The notes: generated by a model not told the origin, from the sequence alone. 64,000 nt of DNA from Archilochus colubris (GCA_023079485.1 CM041084.1:66559709-66623708), one strand, 5' to 3'; counted from the stretch's first letter, positions 1 to 35,999 are shown. Numbers and translations are program-made.

Positions 1-807
1 TGTTTCCACATATCCCAAATTTACCACTTGTCAAATGGTAAGAAGAGGCATTAGTGCTACACTGTGATGGTCTGAGATTTAGGGGTACGGGCTTCATGTT
101 TGGTTTGGGCTGGTTTGGGGTTTTTTTGATCCTCCTGTCAAGATCCTTTAAGCGATCATTGACTCCAAAATACTGTTACTTAACCATCCATACAAGTTAT
201 GTGATGCATTTTGTTCAGACTGTCTAACTGATATTTCACTTGCAAGCAATACAGCTTTTCACCCTTGTTAGCAATAATTTTCTGCTTTATTCTTTGCATT
301 CTCCAGATCTTTTCTGATGGCAAATGTCAAACTGGAAACTCCCGAATCAATCAAAAGGAGACACTTTCTATTCATTTTCTTTTCAGCACAGTCTCATGTT
401 TCTCCTGAATTACTGCTACTAGGAGATTTAATATATTTTGAATTTCTTGCTAGCTCAGACTCATTTTTCCCTATACCACATGTGGTCATGCAATAGATCT
501 GTTACACCCAGATTTGCCCTGAAAAGCTGCAGTGTGGTCTCTATGCAAGATTATTCTGCAATTGTTGCTAATTGGCTGCTTAGGTTATAACGACTGTACC
601 ATCACATACCTTTAATGCTCATCATTTTGGGACCAAATGAAATATTTAACATATTCTATATAAAGGCAAATAGGAGGAATTACTTGGGTTGATTTGATGG
701 AGTTTTTCAGTCTTATTTCAGCTACAAGTTTCTCACACCCTAACCTGTTATCCATGAGCAATATCTTCATATTTGTCCTTCTCATTACACTTCTTTCTTT
801 GTCACAG
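1..807 (+). other. F13A1 intron 7, 3' part
   Basis: AT-rich intronic sequence upstream of the first exon seen. It ends in a pyrimidine-rich tract and cacag. I see no repeat family or coding exon in it. Confidence 0.85.
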
Positions 808-22692
<21,885 letters not shown>

Positions 22693-23113
22693 ATCAAGAT
22701 GCTGCCTTCATCTCTCATTTACCTAGATTTCAAAGTATCAGAGAGGGGTGGAGGAGGACGAGGTAAAAATCTGCTTATTGTTTGTTTGGTTTGTTTGTTG
22801 TCATTGTGCAACACAAAATGAATTGCTAACACTGGGAAAAGCATTAAAAAGCACCAGGATAGTGAATGATTTAAAATTAGATACGTGTCATTAAAGGCAA
22901 CTCTAGGCCATGTTATTCCTATAGTTCACTTGTATTTATGGTCTTTTGCATTAGTGCTGCAAGGGAATCTGGAAAGCTCCATTCACCAAAGCAGTCTGAA
23001 CTTTAATTTTAATTAAGGCCTGATATTTCACTGAAAAGGTGAAAAACAAAGAACCCAGTATTATAAATTCTTAGACTGAATTACACAACCTTCTGGTAGA
23101 TCATTCCAGATGC

Positions 23114-23119
23114 AATAAA
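23114..23119 (+). terminator. Alternative proximal polyadenylation signal AATAAA
   Basis: A canonical hexamer lies about 420 bases after the stop codon. The downstream GU-rich element is not obvious, so it may be unused or give a short-UTR isoform. Confidence 0.25.
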
Positions 23120-24614
23120 AACAGGTATTTCCAGCTAAAGGAACTGCTTTATCTGATAATGTTACAATTTTCCAGTCCATGGAGAGCTCACTTTGCTGGC
23201 AGCAGCTCTCAGGATGCATTATCTCCAGAATATTCTCAGCTTCGTGTTCCTTCACAGTTTCTACGCTGCTTCTTTTACTCTCATGTACACAGGCACCCAC
23301 ACATAGACTCTCTTTTATTTCATACCCTAATCCCACCCTATAAATGGTTGATACACTGGTCTTTTCCTTTGCTTGATGAATATCTAGAATTTTTCCTGGC
23401 CCTGCCTGGAGCTCTTCACACCAAACTTGCATTTTCTGATCACGTCTCTTTTGTATGATGTAGTCTCTTTTCATGCTTTTCTGCTTTTTCTTCTCTCCTG
23501 GACCCACTCTGTAGCCTCATTTCCCATGTATGTTTTGGAGGTTTTACCTTCCCCAGAGCAGTCCAGGCTCTGCCAGCTGGATAAATGGGGTGAAGGAGAG
23601 TGAATGGAGGGGTCAGCATAAGGGTCTTCTGCCAGTGCCACAAACCTGGCAAATACCCTGCATGGCAGCTTCCACTTGGGATGAGTTTAGATGAAACCAT
23701 GCCTGAAAGTTCCCAGGAATCATGGCTACTGTTGAATGAAGTCCTGTTGCATGAGCAGCCCCAGGAATATAAAGGACAGCAACTTCTGGCCCAGAAGCTG
23801 CTCTGAATCAGTAGTTTCTACGAGTTTTCCATGCAGGGTACTGCTCCATCCTAAACTGTGTACCACATTGTGTAAGGGAAGCAGGGGTGTGAGGGTGTAT
23901 TCATTTATCATCTCCCCTGATATCCTTCTTGGGACCTTTTTCCATGAGGCAAAGATGCATGTGCCACAGGCTGCAGCAACTCCTCTCCATCAGCCATGGT
24001 GTGTGAGAGTATGTCCCATACTAACAGCACAGGTGAGCTAACAGGGCTTCCAAAGAAGTTAAAAGGAGCCTCATGCTCATTAAACACCAGAGCTTTATTG
24101 TACTGTGCTCGGCCATGTCATCTTGTGGTCCCATCACTGGGAAAGCAAGGGAGATGTCTCGCCTGCTGCTCCTCTTCTTGCTGCACATTTTCTCCTGCAA
24201 AACGTATGACCAGCTGTTGAAAAGAAGCAAGTGCTGGGAGGGGAGAAATGCAGGCTGCTATTTAGCAAAAAATAGTCTGTAGAAAAAAGCAAATATTTGT
24301 ACCACCTCATGTGTTCAATGAGTACGCCTGGGTACACGAACACCAGATTTTGGGGGGCTTACACTTCAGACTTGGGCACACGCTCATTTTGTGCAGCTTA
24401 TGTGACCATACCAGAAACTCTGCAATGTCACAGTCTCCCATATAAGTCCTCTGGGGTACAAGGGACTGAACAGCATGTTGTAAATGCAAGGTGACAATCT
24501 ATATTAAGTAATTAAGCAATCTTACCACAGTCTACATCTTATAATAGAATTATCCATTTTTTTCCTCTTGCATATAAACCTGCTCTTTATAACTACAATG
24601 TAATAAGAATTTAA

Positions 24615-24620
24615 AATAAA
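24615..24620 (+). terminator. Candidate F13A1 polyadenylation signal AATAAA
   Basis: A canonical AATAAA is followed about 20-40 bases later by gcacttgtgtctcctgctct, a plausible GU-rich downstream element. It is the last such signal before sequence that looks intergenic. Confidence 0.5.
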
Positions 24621-24640
24621 GCATGTCTGACTGCACTTGT

Positions 24641-27021
24641 GTCTCCTGCTCTGTATTTTGATCAATCACTTCCACATGTAGCAGTATGGTCATCACTTGA
24701 TGCATCATACTTGTAAAAGTTAAAATGTTTGCCTCTCAGCCATACTGATGAAAATGCCTTTTTTTTTCCTTTTTGGTGCTAAGGAGAAAACTCTATCTTT
24801 ATTTTACTAATAAAAAACATATTTCAGGCTTAGTTTAACTATTTGCTTTTGTTTTCCTTCTGTTTAAACAAATTACTACTTAGTGAATTGAAGGTGGTAA
24901 TCCAGAGTATATCACAGTGTCAGCAAAGAGAATACCCAGATTCCCCCTGAAAATTCCTAAAGATGTCAGAGCCCACTAAGTAACCAGTATTCTTCTGGTT
25001 AACTTACCTATGTCCCACTTCTAAAGTGTGCTTCTCTCCAATAAATACTTCAAGACATTTGACCAGCAGCCATTAAAGTGAATGATGCTCAACAGGAGAC
25101 AGGAAGTATTTTATTGATAGTTTATTGAGGGGTATATTGAAGCAAAGAGAAGTGATGACTGGGAATAAAGTCTGGGGGTGTCAGTGGCCCTTGGCATCGT
25201 CTGGATCTGTAGAGCTGCTCACAGAAGCCAGAGGACAAAACGAGGATGGCTAGTAGGATTTCAGCCACTTATCACCCTGTTTATGGGCTGTCACTTGAAT
25301 CATGGGTAAAATCTGACTGGAGAAGCAGTGACTGCTGTGATGGCACTATATGTATGCATAGAAAGTAATTTGTCAATAATAAGGTCAGATTGGCAACCCC
25401 AGATCTGGCAGATCTTTCATCCTGAAAAGAGCTGGAGGTTAAACTCTTCAGCTGAAGGTCTTTTTTTGAGTGGGCTGGAGTTGTGTTCTCTACACAACCA
25501 CCACATCTGAGAGATGGACTGAAAAGGGAAAAGTCCCAAACCAAGTTCCTGCCTTTGCAGATCCCCCACTCCAGCAGCTTAGAGAAGTTAAAAGCTAAAA
25601 TCTGTGCTCCTGAAAGCATGCCTCATTTGTTACCAACTTGTTACATCCAAGCTATGGAACAAGTTGCCTCAGTCCCCATCAATTTGTCATATTCAAAATC
25701 TTGTTATGAGCAAATGGAAACACACCTTACAGGCAGACCTGGGAAGAATATATAGTTTTTTCTTCTTAAAAGTAGACTAATCAAAGAATTCTTTTTAACT
25801 GAGATAGTCAGGTGATGGAATTATATACTTGTATTTTTACTACAATGATACTAACACTTATTATCCAAATTATATCTGGTCGAACTGATACACATAAACA
25901 TTCTAGCACACTCCCCTTTCTCTGCTTTTGGCTGCACCACTACACTGCACCATTGATGTCTTCATTCTGGGGTGGGGGCATGTGTCACAGCAATCATCAG
26001 TGTCCTAGGTCCTCCACCAAACAAAAGTCTGTACTCCGGGGGGGGAGAGTTTCTCTCCCTCTTTTCTGGGACAAGAAGCACAACTGAAAATTTCTTCCTT
26101 CTCACCCTATGATCCACCTGAGGTCATTTTAATGTGTTTATTAATACACTCCACATCATTCCTCACTGGTTCACAACTCCAGAGGAGATCTATATTTTCT
26201 GTATGTGATACACTTTACCTGTGTTAGGTACTCGTTGGTTTTTCTCCTTTGTTACATCTAAAATTTGCCTTACCCACCTGCAACCTTTGATGGTCAGTGA
26301 TTAACCATCAGTGAGGTATTTGTAGCCTGAGGCCTCCAACATCATCTGTACTGCCAGACCCCTCTTATGCTCCTTTGTGCTGCATTTTACTTTAGGGTCA
26401 TAAATAGTTCATTCTACACAGAATAACTACCTGCTATTACTGTTTGTTAGTTACAAAATCTACATACAACAACAAGCATTCAGTGTGCAATGGATTAAAG
26501 CTAAGGAAAAGGAAAGCAAAGTCACTAATAGGCATCAGGTCATTAGATAATTAATCTTACAGCTCAACAATGCACAGAAGAAGCTTGACAAGCCCTGACG
26601 CCTGTGTTGCTAACATGTTACCAGGCTGTGACCTTTCACAAGCAACAACAGCATCTTGTTTGTGGAAGGAGATCAGAGAATGTGACTGAGTATTGGCTTT
26701 TCTAATGACTGGTGCTGCCAGTGATAATTGGTTTGAACTGAAACTAATCAATAAATGCTCTGCCAAATGGGTGACACCCCTTCCCCTCTGCCCTTTTCTC
26801 CTCCTGGGGACTTGTGCACCACCCTTCCCTCAGTATATTGGTTTTGTGTTTGTCCTTGTTTTCCCTGAGGAGGAGGTAGAGGCTGCTGGTGCTGCCTTCT
26901 GAACTTGAGTGATGGTGCAACGGAGGAAGATGACCAGGTCAGAGGGGATGGGAAAAGTGTCTGAGCTTGTTCAAACTAAAATTAATAGCCCAGTTACCTA
27001 AGATGAAAGCCAAAGTATAAT
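24641..27021. other. Intergenic stretch, nothing recognised
   Basis: Sequence after the likely end of F13A1. Open frames on either strand are short and composition-driven. No repeat family is recognised. Confidence 0.7.
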
Positions 27022-27027
27022 GTGAGT

Positions 27028-27358
27028 TGTAGTGAAATGAGGCAATGAGGCAACCAGGTGCCACTAATTGCCAGGTAGTGGGCATGAGCTTGTGTTAAGC
27101 CCACCTGTGCCTGATTAGGGAGGGCCCCCACTGCACATGAGCAGGATTAGGGGACCAATAAAAGGTGAGGCTTGAAGCACAGGCTCAGCTCAGTCCTGAG
27201 CAAGCCAGCAGAGGGGTTAGGTGGATCTGGAGCAGTAGCACTGAGCCAGGCTAGCTAATCCTGAGGACAACAGACTCAGGGCACTATCTGTGCACTTCTG
27301 CTGGGACACCTGTTAGACCTTGGAGCACCATGACCTAAGAGAGGTTTGTCTTGCAACA
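27028..27358 (+). mobile_element. Solo LTR of an endogenous retrovirus, 331 bp, 6-bp target-site duplication
   Basis: The element begins tgtagtgaaatgagg and ends gtcttgcaaca, so it has TGT...ACA termini. It is flanked by perfect direct repeats gtgagt at 27022-27027 and 27359-27364. It contains AATAAAAGG at 27157, which could serve as TATA-like box or polyadenylation signal. No internal retroviral sequence follows. The 6-bp duplication is typical of the ERVK/alpharetrovirus-like class, which is an inference from length only. Orientation is taken from the AATAAA. Confidence 0.8.
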
Positions 27359-27364
27359 GTGAGT

Positions 27365-29989
27365 ATTGATGGAAGGAAAGGGGTTGTCCTGAATACTGGA
27401 GCTGGCACGATAGGTGGTACTGAGCAGAGGTGTGATATGTATGTTGGACTGGCACCTGTAATGGAAGACAGTGCCTGAGAGAAAGTAAGTGGTTTTGGCC
27501 CTTTTGAGAGGATTTACTCAGTGCTTAAAGGCAAAAGGGAAAAGGCTGAGTTGAATACTGAAGAAAGAAAACAAGGACTGCATCCTAAAGAGGGAAAACA
27601 TTGCCAAAGTGTTGCAAAGGGAAGATTCCTGGTGGAAAGAAAAGCAAGCTGTAAGAGGGAGAAGTTCCAATGCTGCGTTGCCTAAGATTGACAGGAAACA
27701 CTGGCAGTGATGGCAGAAAGCAAACCTCTTGTGTGTTACCTGAGCTGGACATGGGCTGGCAGCACAGGGACTCACAGGTAGGTCAGTCAGCCTTTGCTGA
27801 GGGACACAGCTGGGCTCAGGAGCAAGCTCTGTCTGAAAGGCTGGAAAACAATGGGGAAGGGAAAGGCAGAAGGTGGGCTGGGTGATGGAAACCTGGGCAC
27901 TGACAGTCAGCAAACCCACTGTATGGCTGAATGTGCAGTATCCAGGCTGGGCTCAGTGTTTTCCTCAAGTCACCTGCAGCCCAGCCCAAAGGTTGCTGTC
28001 TTTCTCTACCTAGCCTCTGCAGTATCAGGCTGGTAATAAAAGGGACCCCTCCTGGCTGCTCACTCAACTCCTGCTTGGTTTTTTTCTAGTACACAGCTCA
28101 TGCCTTGAGCTTGATGAATGCTGGGAGCGGTGGCTCAGAGCAAGAGCAACATGTAGGCAGGATACTATGGACAGGGAGGACTAGAGGTCATTATGCAGCT
28201 ATTATCACCTGCGGCTTGCTGTCTCCTGCAGCCATAATCCCTGTGTATTGATTGTGTGACAGTTTCTTCAGAATCCCCTAATTTATGGAAATGTTGTAGA
28301 TCAAACTTCCAAGCTGGAAGGTATAAATACATCAGCTTACCCAGAAAGCTTTTGAAGCAGGTCCAACAGCAGCCAGAGTACTGAGGCTTTTGTCCTTCTA
28401 GGTGTGATAAAGGGGTGATAGAGGAGGAAGAATGAGTAATCTCTCTGTTAATGGGGTAACTGTTCTGCTCATAGACGCATGAGTTGCAACTTATGAGTAA
28501 GAAAGCTTTTGAGTTAGAAACATCGTGAATTAAATGATGCATCAGTCATTTCACATTAGGCTACGCGGGACAAAGGGGATTTAGACCTTGTTTGAAGTGT
28601 CTGTTTTCTTTCCTAGTGTGTTCATAAAATAAAGTTTCATTTGCAGAGTAGGTAATTCTGTAAATTTGAGTGATTCAAATGGATCATAACACCCCTAATC
28701 ATGAGAAATAGGAAATGTCTGGTCTGAAATCTGTCATAGCAATTATTGCCATTGCAGATGCAAATATTTTGCTTATGCTACTGTAGCCTCTCCTCTGGGC
28801 ACAGATGCAGTGTGGTCTCTGTTTGGTAGCCTTGGTGGCTTTTTCTTTAGTGAGATTTTGCAGTTTTATGAGCCTTTAACTTCTACCACATGGCTGGGAT
28901 AGGTGTTCCTCAGATGTACTACCAGCATCTCATTTACTTTGAACCTTGTTTTCCTACTGACCTCCTGTGATACTATGTATTTCTAGTACTGGAAGCATCA
29001 TGGAAAACTTCTCTCTTCAATGTATGGTCTATAATTTCATAGACTTCTATACTGTATTCTCCCCTAGTACATCTATTTCAGACCTAGGGATCCTACCTTA
29101 GTCACTTCGGGAATGAAAACTGTTCTATGCCTGTGGTCATTCTTTTTTCTTTCCTCTAAGCTCACCCCAATATTATATCACCTTATGTTCTATTCAAAAT
29201 AGAACAGGTGTTTTAAACATCTGCATTTTGAAAGGACAATGCTCATTAGCGAAAGGCACAACTGTGATGGGAGAATGTGGGTCTGTTGGAATCCAGGTAA
29301 ACCTGGACCCAACTGTGGCTGAAAAAAAAGTAGCTTCAAAACATGCCCTGTCTGCAAGCTCTGAGCTGTCAAGGTTAAACATTTTATTGTTGTGCATGGA
29401 GTGTTTCATCAAATCCCCCACTGTCTCACACAGCCACCAGTGATACAACCACCATCATGATTGACCTTGAGAAGACCATGGTCCATCTTTCTGCAACAAT
29501 TTACTGATAATATGACATTACTGTTTCAAAACCATCTGATTTTTTTTTCATCACTATGTGGATTCATAAGGTTCTGAAATGCTTTTAAATGTTATCTGCA
29601 TTCTGCTCTTCTTCACAATCAATACATCTCAATATCACTGTGGTTATGTTGTGCTGTTTAGGTTGTTTTATCTGATTAGGAAATTCCTGTGTTTGAAAAT
29701 AGTGCCTGCAAAAAATAGTGAAATGCTACTATTAACTTCAGACAACAAAACAGCCAAAACCTTGCAAAGAGTAAATCCAGTGAACTGTAACTCAGTTTTA
29801 ATATTGCCATGCTATATTTGCAATAATAAGTTTAAAAGGAGCAGGTCTGTAGAGTGGAATGGCTGGTGTTGAGTACCTAATAGTTACACTGTATTGTGTA
29901 GGCTTCATATTGGATTTGCCTCTCCGATCTGAATGGCTATGAGCACTTGGAGAGCATTTGGTGCACTTTCAATCCCCTCTTTCAGAAAA
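27365..29989. other. Intergenic stretch, nothing recognised
   Basis: Purine-rich in 27500-27900. An AATAAA lies at 28035-28040. I searched for a second LTR matching 27028 and did not find one. No coding signature. Confidence 0.65.
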
Positions 29990-30505
29990 AAAATGAGCAT
30001 TTCCCACAGCATTCTCCTAGAGAAGCTGTCAGCTCATGGAATAGACACGTATACTCTTTGTTGGGTTAAAAACAGTCTACATGGCCAGGCCCAGAGAGTT
30101 GTAGTCAATGGAGTTAAATCCAGATGATGGCCAGTGGTGTTCTCCAGGGCTCAGCTGTGGGACTGGTCTTATTCACCATCTTCATCAGTGATCTGTTGAG
30201 GGGATTGAGTTCCTCCTCAGCGAATTTGTAGATGACCCCAAGTTGGGTGGTAGTGTTGATCCTCAGAGGATGGGAAGGCTCTGTGAAGGGACCTGGACAG
30301 GCTGGACCAGTGGGCCAAGGTCAATGACTTGAGGTTTAACAAGGCCAAGTGCTGGGTCCTGAGCTTTGGTCAAAACAACTCCATGCAAGGCTACAGGTTT
30401 GGGGTGGAGTGGCTGGAAAGCTGTCAAACAAAAAATGACTCTGGGGTGCTGGTCAGCATCTGGCTATCTATGAGGCAGCAGTGTGCTCAGGTGGTGAAAA
30501 ACCAC
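29990..30505 (+). mobile_element. CR1 LINE internal reverse-transcriptase fragment
   Basis: The sense strand reads through the CR1 RT region: cccacagcattctcctagag, ggcccagagagttgtagtca, a decayed GVPQG segment near 30140, and the stretch around the catalytic motif near 30215-30235 (gcgaatttgtagatgacccc). It ends abruptly near 30505 without the CR1 3' end, so it is truncated at both sides. Many frame breaks. Confidence 0.88.
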
Positions 30506-33500
30506 TCTGTTGCAAGCCAAAGCACCGTAAGCTATTGTTTCAAAACCATGTTTCTAGTCAAATCTGAGGGATGGTCAAGAGTTGAGTATCTGTGACAGCT
30601 GCATGTTGGAGATCTGCCTGGGCAGTGAAATCATGGAGCATTGAAGCATTTGGTATTTCCCTGTGTAGGTGTACCAATGCAAAAGTACTAAAAAGTACCA
30701 CTACCACTCACTTTTATAGGAAGCACAAAGAAACCGTAAACTGGAACCATCAGTCAAAATGCACCTCCAGAAGTAATGATATAAACCCTTAATTGTCCAA
30801 CTTTAAGGAAAAAAGTAATCTCTTCTCCCATGGGACTGTTTTGTTTGGGTTTTGGTTTTTTTTATCAAAATGAATGCCTGGTACAGAATGCCTCTGCAGA
30901 GTGGCACGATTATCCCATCTGATAACTGAAGGCATTGTTATGCTGAACTAGCTGTACCTGTTCTTGTGATTGTACCAAGATGCATGTTTTGGGAACATGC
31001 CTCCTTTTAGCCAAATGCAATGTATACCATCAGAGCTTTACATTGGTTCTGCTTGCATCTGTTAAGGTTTACCCAGCTGTTTGCTTGAAAGTTTGTTCTG
31101 TATAAAGCAAATAACTTGAGTTAATGTAGGGACTGTTATAAAGGGAGTGTTTCAAAGCCTCTGCTGCCTAAACAGTTGAGTTTATAGGAAGACATTTTCA
31201 TGTACTAAGATAATCTTTGCACAGGGCCATTGTAAACCCCACTGCAACATGCTAGGGAATTATTTTCTGCCTTTTAACATGGTAAGTAAGGTAGCCACAG
31301 TTTTTGCATTCTAAAAAAAACACTGTGCTCCAATCAGCTTGCTCTGGAAGACCTTTTACCTAATTAAAAAAAAAAGGGGGCAAAAAACCCCACTACCACC
31401 AAAAAACCCCAAACCAAGCAGACTTGTCAGATTGTGGGGAGTCAGGACCACAGGAAAGTCTTCTGGCTGTCTTTCCAGTGAAGCTGTGTAACATCAGGAT
31501 GTTCCCATAAGACAACATTTTTTTCTGGGAAACAACATTTAGGTTGTTCAGCCTTTCGTTAGCCAGACTTCCTGAAACTCCACAGAGCTAATGGACCAGG
31601 CAAAGCCAATGCATTCATCTTTGCAGTACTTTGACTCCTTACTAGTGCAAATACCAGCTGTTTCTCTCTCCATCATCATGCTTCCCACAGTTCCCTCCAT
31701 CCCTGAGGCCAAACCAGTATGACCCAGAGCACAGTGGGCTGTGTGTGGTTGGGGTGTCCTGGCTGCTAGTGCACCTACAATACCTCACAAATTTTACAGC
31801 TAGTCTTAGATAAGAAATCAGTGCTCCATAGAAGGAGATCATTCTTGTTGGCTTTTCATCAGTAATCTATTTCTGATTATCACCATATGCTAATCTATAA
31901 TCCCAACCAGTTCCCTTCATGAGTGGTCAATTTTTAAAATCCCTGGAAAATAGCTTGTGGGCTAGCTGTGGACATGCATTTTTCTTCTATTGCAGCAGCT
32001 TAGCTGTTACATCCTATAGGGCACAGAATAATGAAAACCCCTGCATATGATTTTTAAGTATTAGGCATTGATTGCCAGAGGAAAAAATAAGATGGCTAGG
32101 GACAGTAATGAGGGAGAGGGCAGAAGAGGCTGTGTCAAGAATAACAGAAATGCCAGCAGATAAAATGGCTGTGAAGTTTTCTTTCTGACATCTGTAATTT
32201 CTGTCACAAAGTGGATCTTAGCTCCCTTACATCACTGCTCAAACAGTGGTCGAATACCTCTCTTCCTAAATCAGTGAAGGACTTTGTGGCTTCTTGTGTA
32301 GCAAGAGCATCTCTATTGCCTTCTGCCCCATTCATTCCCTCCTTTCAGCATGCTATTATAAATGCTCTATACAGATGTGACATTATGGGTCTCAACTGGG
32401 AATGACAAACTCTCTCTTTCCTTCCAGTCTTCAGGAAATGCCTAGAAAGTTATCCAACCCTGGCACTATCATTCTCCTTCATTGTCAGAGCTGGAGCTCC
32501 CCTCTAAGGAGAGGTATTAGCTGCCAAAAGCCCTGATGTTAGGAATTTATTGGATTAATGTTTCTGGAGATTGGTGTGGGGATTGACTTCAAGGGCTCTA
32601 TAGTTTTGGGGGCTGTCCAGAATCTCCTCTAGAGATACTTTCCTCTCCCTGAAGGGCAGGTTTAGGGTCATCACAGCCAGAATTTAGCTATTCTTTGGAA
32701 AGTTCCAGCTCAGGTTCCCAGGTTACCTGCCATGCAATGTTTGGGACAGATGCAGAAATCCTATTTCACCCATTTCAGAAGATGCAACTTCTGTCCATCC
32801 TAAACTAAATGTAAATCTTTTAAGAAAAAATTCTCCAAGTATCCTGCATGGTGCATGGGAATTAGCTTTATTAAGATGAATGCTGACTCCTTTTATTTCT
32901 GTTTTTTTGTACTTCATGCAAAAAGTAGCAAAGCCCATGGAGTGGGCTTGCTTTGCTTTCCAGCATATCAGCTGCAAGGTCTTGACCAGATACCATTACC
33001 AGTAGCCTGATTGTTTTAGAATGGTATAGCAGAGTGGATTTCTTCTATTACATCTTCTGGATTGAACACTGAATGAGTTGATTGAACACTAATATAACCC
33101 AGCCTCTTGGCAAAAACTACCAAGATGGTCTGGCTTTCAGAGCAAGTACAGCACCATGCATTTAATGAGAAACACACATAGCTATACCCATGGATCAGAT
33201 CTCAGTAGGCTTATCTTGACTGAAAAGAAAGTGAGGTTTATTTTTCCTCTTCTGTTGGTGTAGGAATGCCTTTCCGTGACAGCAATATGTTTACATAGCT
33301 TTTCTTTAGCTACTTTTCATTCTTCTAAGCAGGCCACTAACAGACTGTATACTTCTTCTGATTTTGTCTGCTTCTGATCTGGTTTTGCCATGGTGTCAAA
33401 GAATCTGATGAGAGCCCAACCTGTGTCTGCTGATCAGAATGCCACTGCACAATTTACTCAGTGGGTTGATCTGTGAAATAGGGTATTGCTCAGCTGGACC

Positions 33501-35999
33501 TTGGAAAACTGCAATTCTGAAAAGCAGCATGTAATATATTTGAAGAAAGAATGAGCTAAGACTTTATGGAAAAAAAAGAAAAAGATTATGGAGGTAAGAA
33601 GTGTTGCATTTCATTTACCTGCTTTGGTAGATCTACAGTGTTGTTCACATCTGTGTATCTCTTGCTGTGTCAAAGGTCCTTCTAGAAACATCAACAGAAG
33701 GACAGTTAACAGTATTTATCCAAGCTGGACTGCAAACCTTGGGAAAAGTGTTCCCCCTGAGCATGTTCATAGTAGCTTAGAGAGTGGTGGTCAAGCTGGG
33801 AAGGTGACACATCTCCTTGCAGTGCCAGAGGGGTGCTGGGTGTCAGGTGATCCCTCTCCTTCTTACATCACTCAAAAGCTTTTTGTCTTTTCCACTGCCT
33901 CAAAGTTACTTCACATGAGCTTAGTGCCAGAACTGAAAGACCTTGGAAAAGATTGAAAAGATACCTTCAGACACTATAGGTTTCTTGCACAAAAGTTATT
34001 CCTAGAAAAGGGATGCTTAGGAACAAGCCATGGGCTAAAACAATACTGCTGTGGGCTGCATGCTGCCCATTCAGCTGCAGGCTAAAGCTGAAATCTTGCC
34101 AAGACTATAGCAGCAGCATCCCCCCTGGTTCTGAGTGTTTTGTGCAGCTCTGATCTGATGGGTTCAAGCATGTAAAGTCAGTCTGGGGAATTTTCCCACC
34201 CTAGGTACTTGCCTTCCCTTACTCTTGCTGGGTCTATGTCAAAGATCTTATGAGGTCTTAAAAAGTCAAGTGTTTAGAAACAGAAGAGCATGACTGATTG
34301 TAAGTCAGCAGGGCAGTCATTGGCACCATATATACCAATTACATGCTTTTTTTCTGCAGGAATAGTCCCTCCCTTGGCCAGGATGGGTGGACAGTGGGGA
34401 GGAAGGGAGACTGAACTGAGTACAGCCTCTGCCCACTGGAACCCAGTCTCATGTCCTGCTGGAGTAGTGGAAAATGTAGTAGATAAGGAAGGGATTAGCA
34501 GAAAAGAAAGTTAAGGGTCATGACTCTTTAGACTGTGTGTGCCCTTCTGGTGGTGAGCTGGTGGGTCCATCTCAGATGAGTGATTAGGTGTTTGCAGCTG
34601 TGGATGGTTGAATGAAGGCAGAAGGCTCCTGTGTGCAGATGTAGAGTACTCATTGCTGAGGGAGAAGTTAATGAGGGTCACATATTTAATCCATAAAATG
34701 CATCAGGAAGTTGGAGTCCCTCCCCCCCTATCAGCTGTTAGTTAAGCATCCTGATTTTCCAGGTAGCTTTTGGCTTCTTGCCACTTTGTGTGTTATGGGG
34801 GTTATTTGGAAAATGCAGTGATGGAGTACAACAGATACCTGGTGAAGAAAGAGTAACTCTGCTTTCTGAGCAGCACTTGAATAGCTGGTGGGGAGGAAAA
34901 ACAGGTGAAGTTGAGGTCTATGGTTCTCCTTAACACCTTCCCCCACAACTTGCTGAGATTCCCTCTCTTCTTCCCTGGTCTTTCTGAATTTAGGGCAGAA
35001 ACTGCAGACACGTTGCAGTACCCACATAAAGCAAAAATGAAGGGGAAGAGTGTCATAGAGCTGAAGAGCAGAAGGCAAAATTTCTAGCCAAGGTCTGGGT
35101 TACCTACGGATATGGTACTGGTGGTGAGATTCCTCCTTTCATCCCTGAGCATCTGCAGTGACACACGCTTGGAGTAGATTGCCTGCACCAGCAGCCTGAG
35201 AGTGGGAGTAGCCCATGCTGCTTTTAGTGGGACAGTGGTGGCTGAAAGGATGAGCCACTGCAACACCTAACTTTACAAAGACTTCATTGAGTTCTTCAAT
35301 TTTTTAATTGTAATTATTATATTAATTTGTTACATATCTTGACAGTAGACCATTTTTATTTTCCAATAGCATCAGGGGGTTCAGGCAAATCCCAGCCTGG
35401 TGTTCTTCCCTAGGGAAAGCCACCACCAAAACTCTGGATGAGCACTTGTGCCTCAGTCCTGAGGCTGTCAGTGAGCCTAACAGCCTGGGGCTTTGGTGTA
35501 ACACAGATCCAGACTGATGGAGCTGAAGCCTAGATTTGAAGGTTGATGTGGCTAAGATTAGTTTGGCAAGTGCCTGTAACAGCAGAGATCAGAAAATCCA
35601 TTCCCCTCCAACTTACTTGGCCATAAAGACACATCACAGTGATCATCTGGGGGAGAGAGATTTGACCTTGTGCTTTCCTCTCTGTCCTTTGAAAACAAGT
35701 GTGAGAACACCAATTAATTACAAGACAACCGTGATTTTTTTCTATTGCTTGTTTATTTCTTCTACTTCAAGAATTTTAGAGGCATTTTGAGCACTGTCTA
35801 TCTGTCTGGGTTACAGTAGATCCATTCACTCTTGCAATCCACCCTGCTAGGCTCCTGGTAAAGGATATGGGGCAATGAAGTCTGCTCCAGAAGCAGCACT
35901 GTAGCATTGGTCTTCCTAGTGCACATCAGAAAAGATAGACAACACCACAAAGAATAGCTGGTAAATCTTCAGAAGCCTGTCTGTTGTTTCTCTTGTTGT
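30506..35999. other. Intergenic stretch, nothing recognised
   Basis: 5.5 kb without a recognised gene or repeat family. There is an A-run/G-run and C-rich low-complexity patch at 31364-31425. The longest frames (for example 33588-33956 +) have no family features, splice context or plausible composition. Confidence 0.65.

Larger units (their letters stand above)
22693..24640 (+). other. F13A1: Probable F13A1 3' untranslated region
   Basis: There is no further frame after TAA at 22690. The stretch is free of recognisable CR1 or LTR sequence, which fits a transcribed UTR, and it ends near an AATAAA followed by T/G-rich sequence. The length of about 1.9 kb is similar to the long 3' UTR of mammalian F13A1. 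An earlier AATAAA at 23114-23119 could give a shorter form. The boundary is inferred and not proven. Confidence 0.5.

Noticed and set aside
25281..25619. 112-codon minus-strand frame
   Set aside because: No recognisable domain, no splice context and no similarity to a known protein; it has the composition of random open sequence.
27690..28100. Possible second LTR near AATAAA at 28035 to pair with the LTR at 27028
   Set aside because: The sequence is not similar to the LTR at 27028 and no matching duplication could be found. The 27028 element already has a perfect duplication on its own.
28115..28137. Text ctgggagcggtggctcag resembling the start of a primate Alu
   Set aside because: Only about 16 bases match, with no Alu body or A tail, and the rest of the window is avian. 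Chance.
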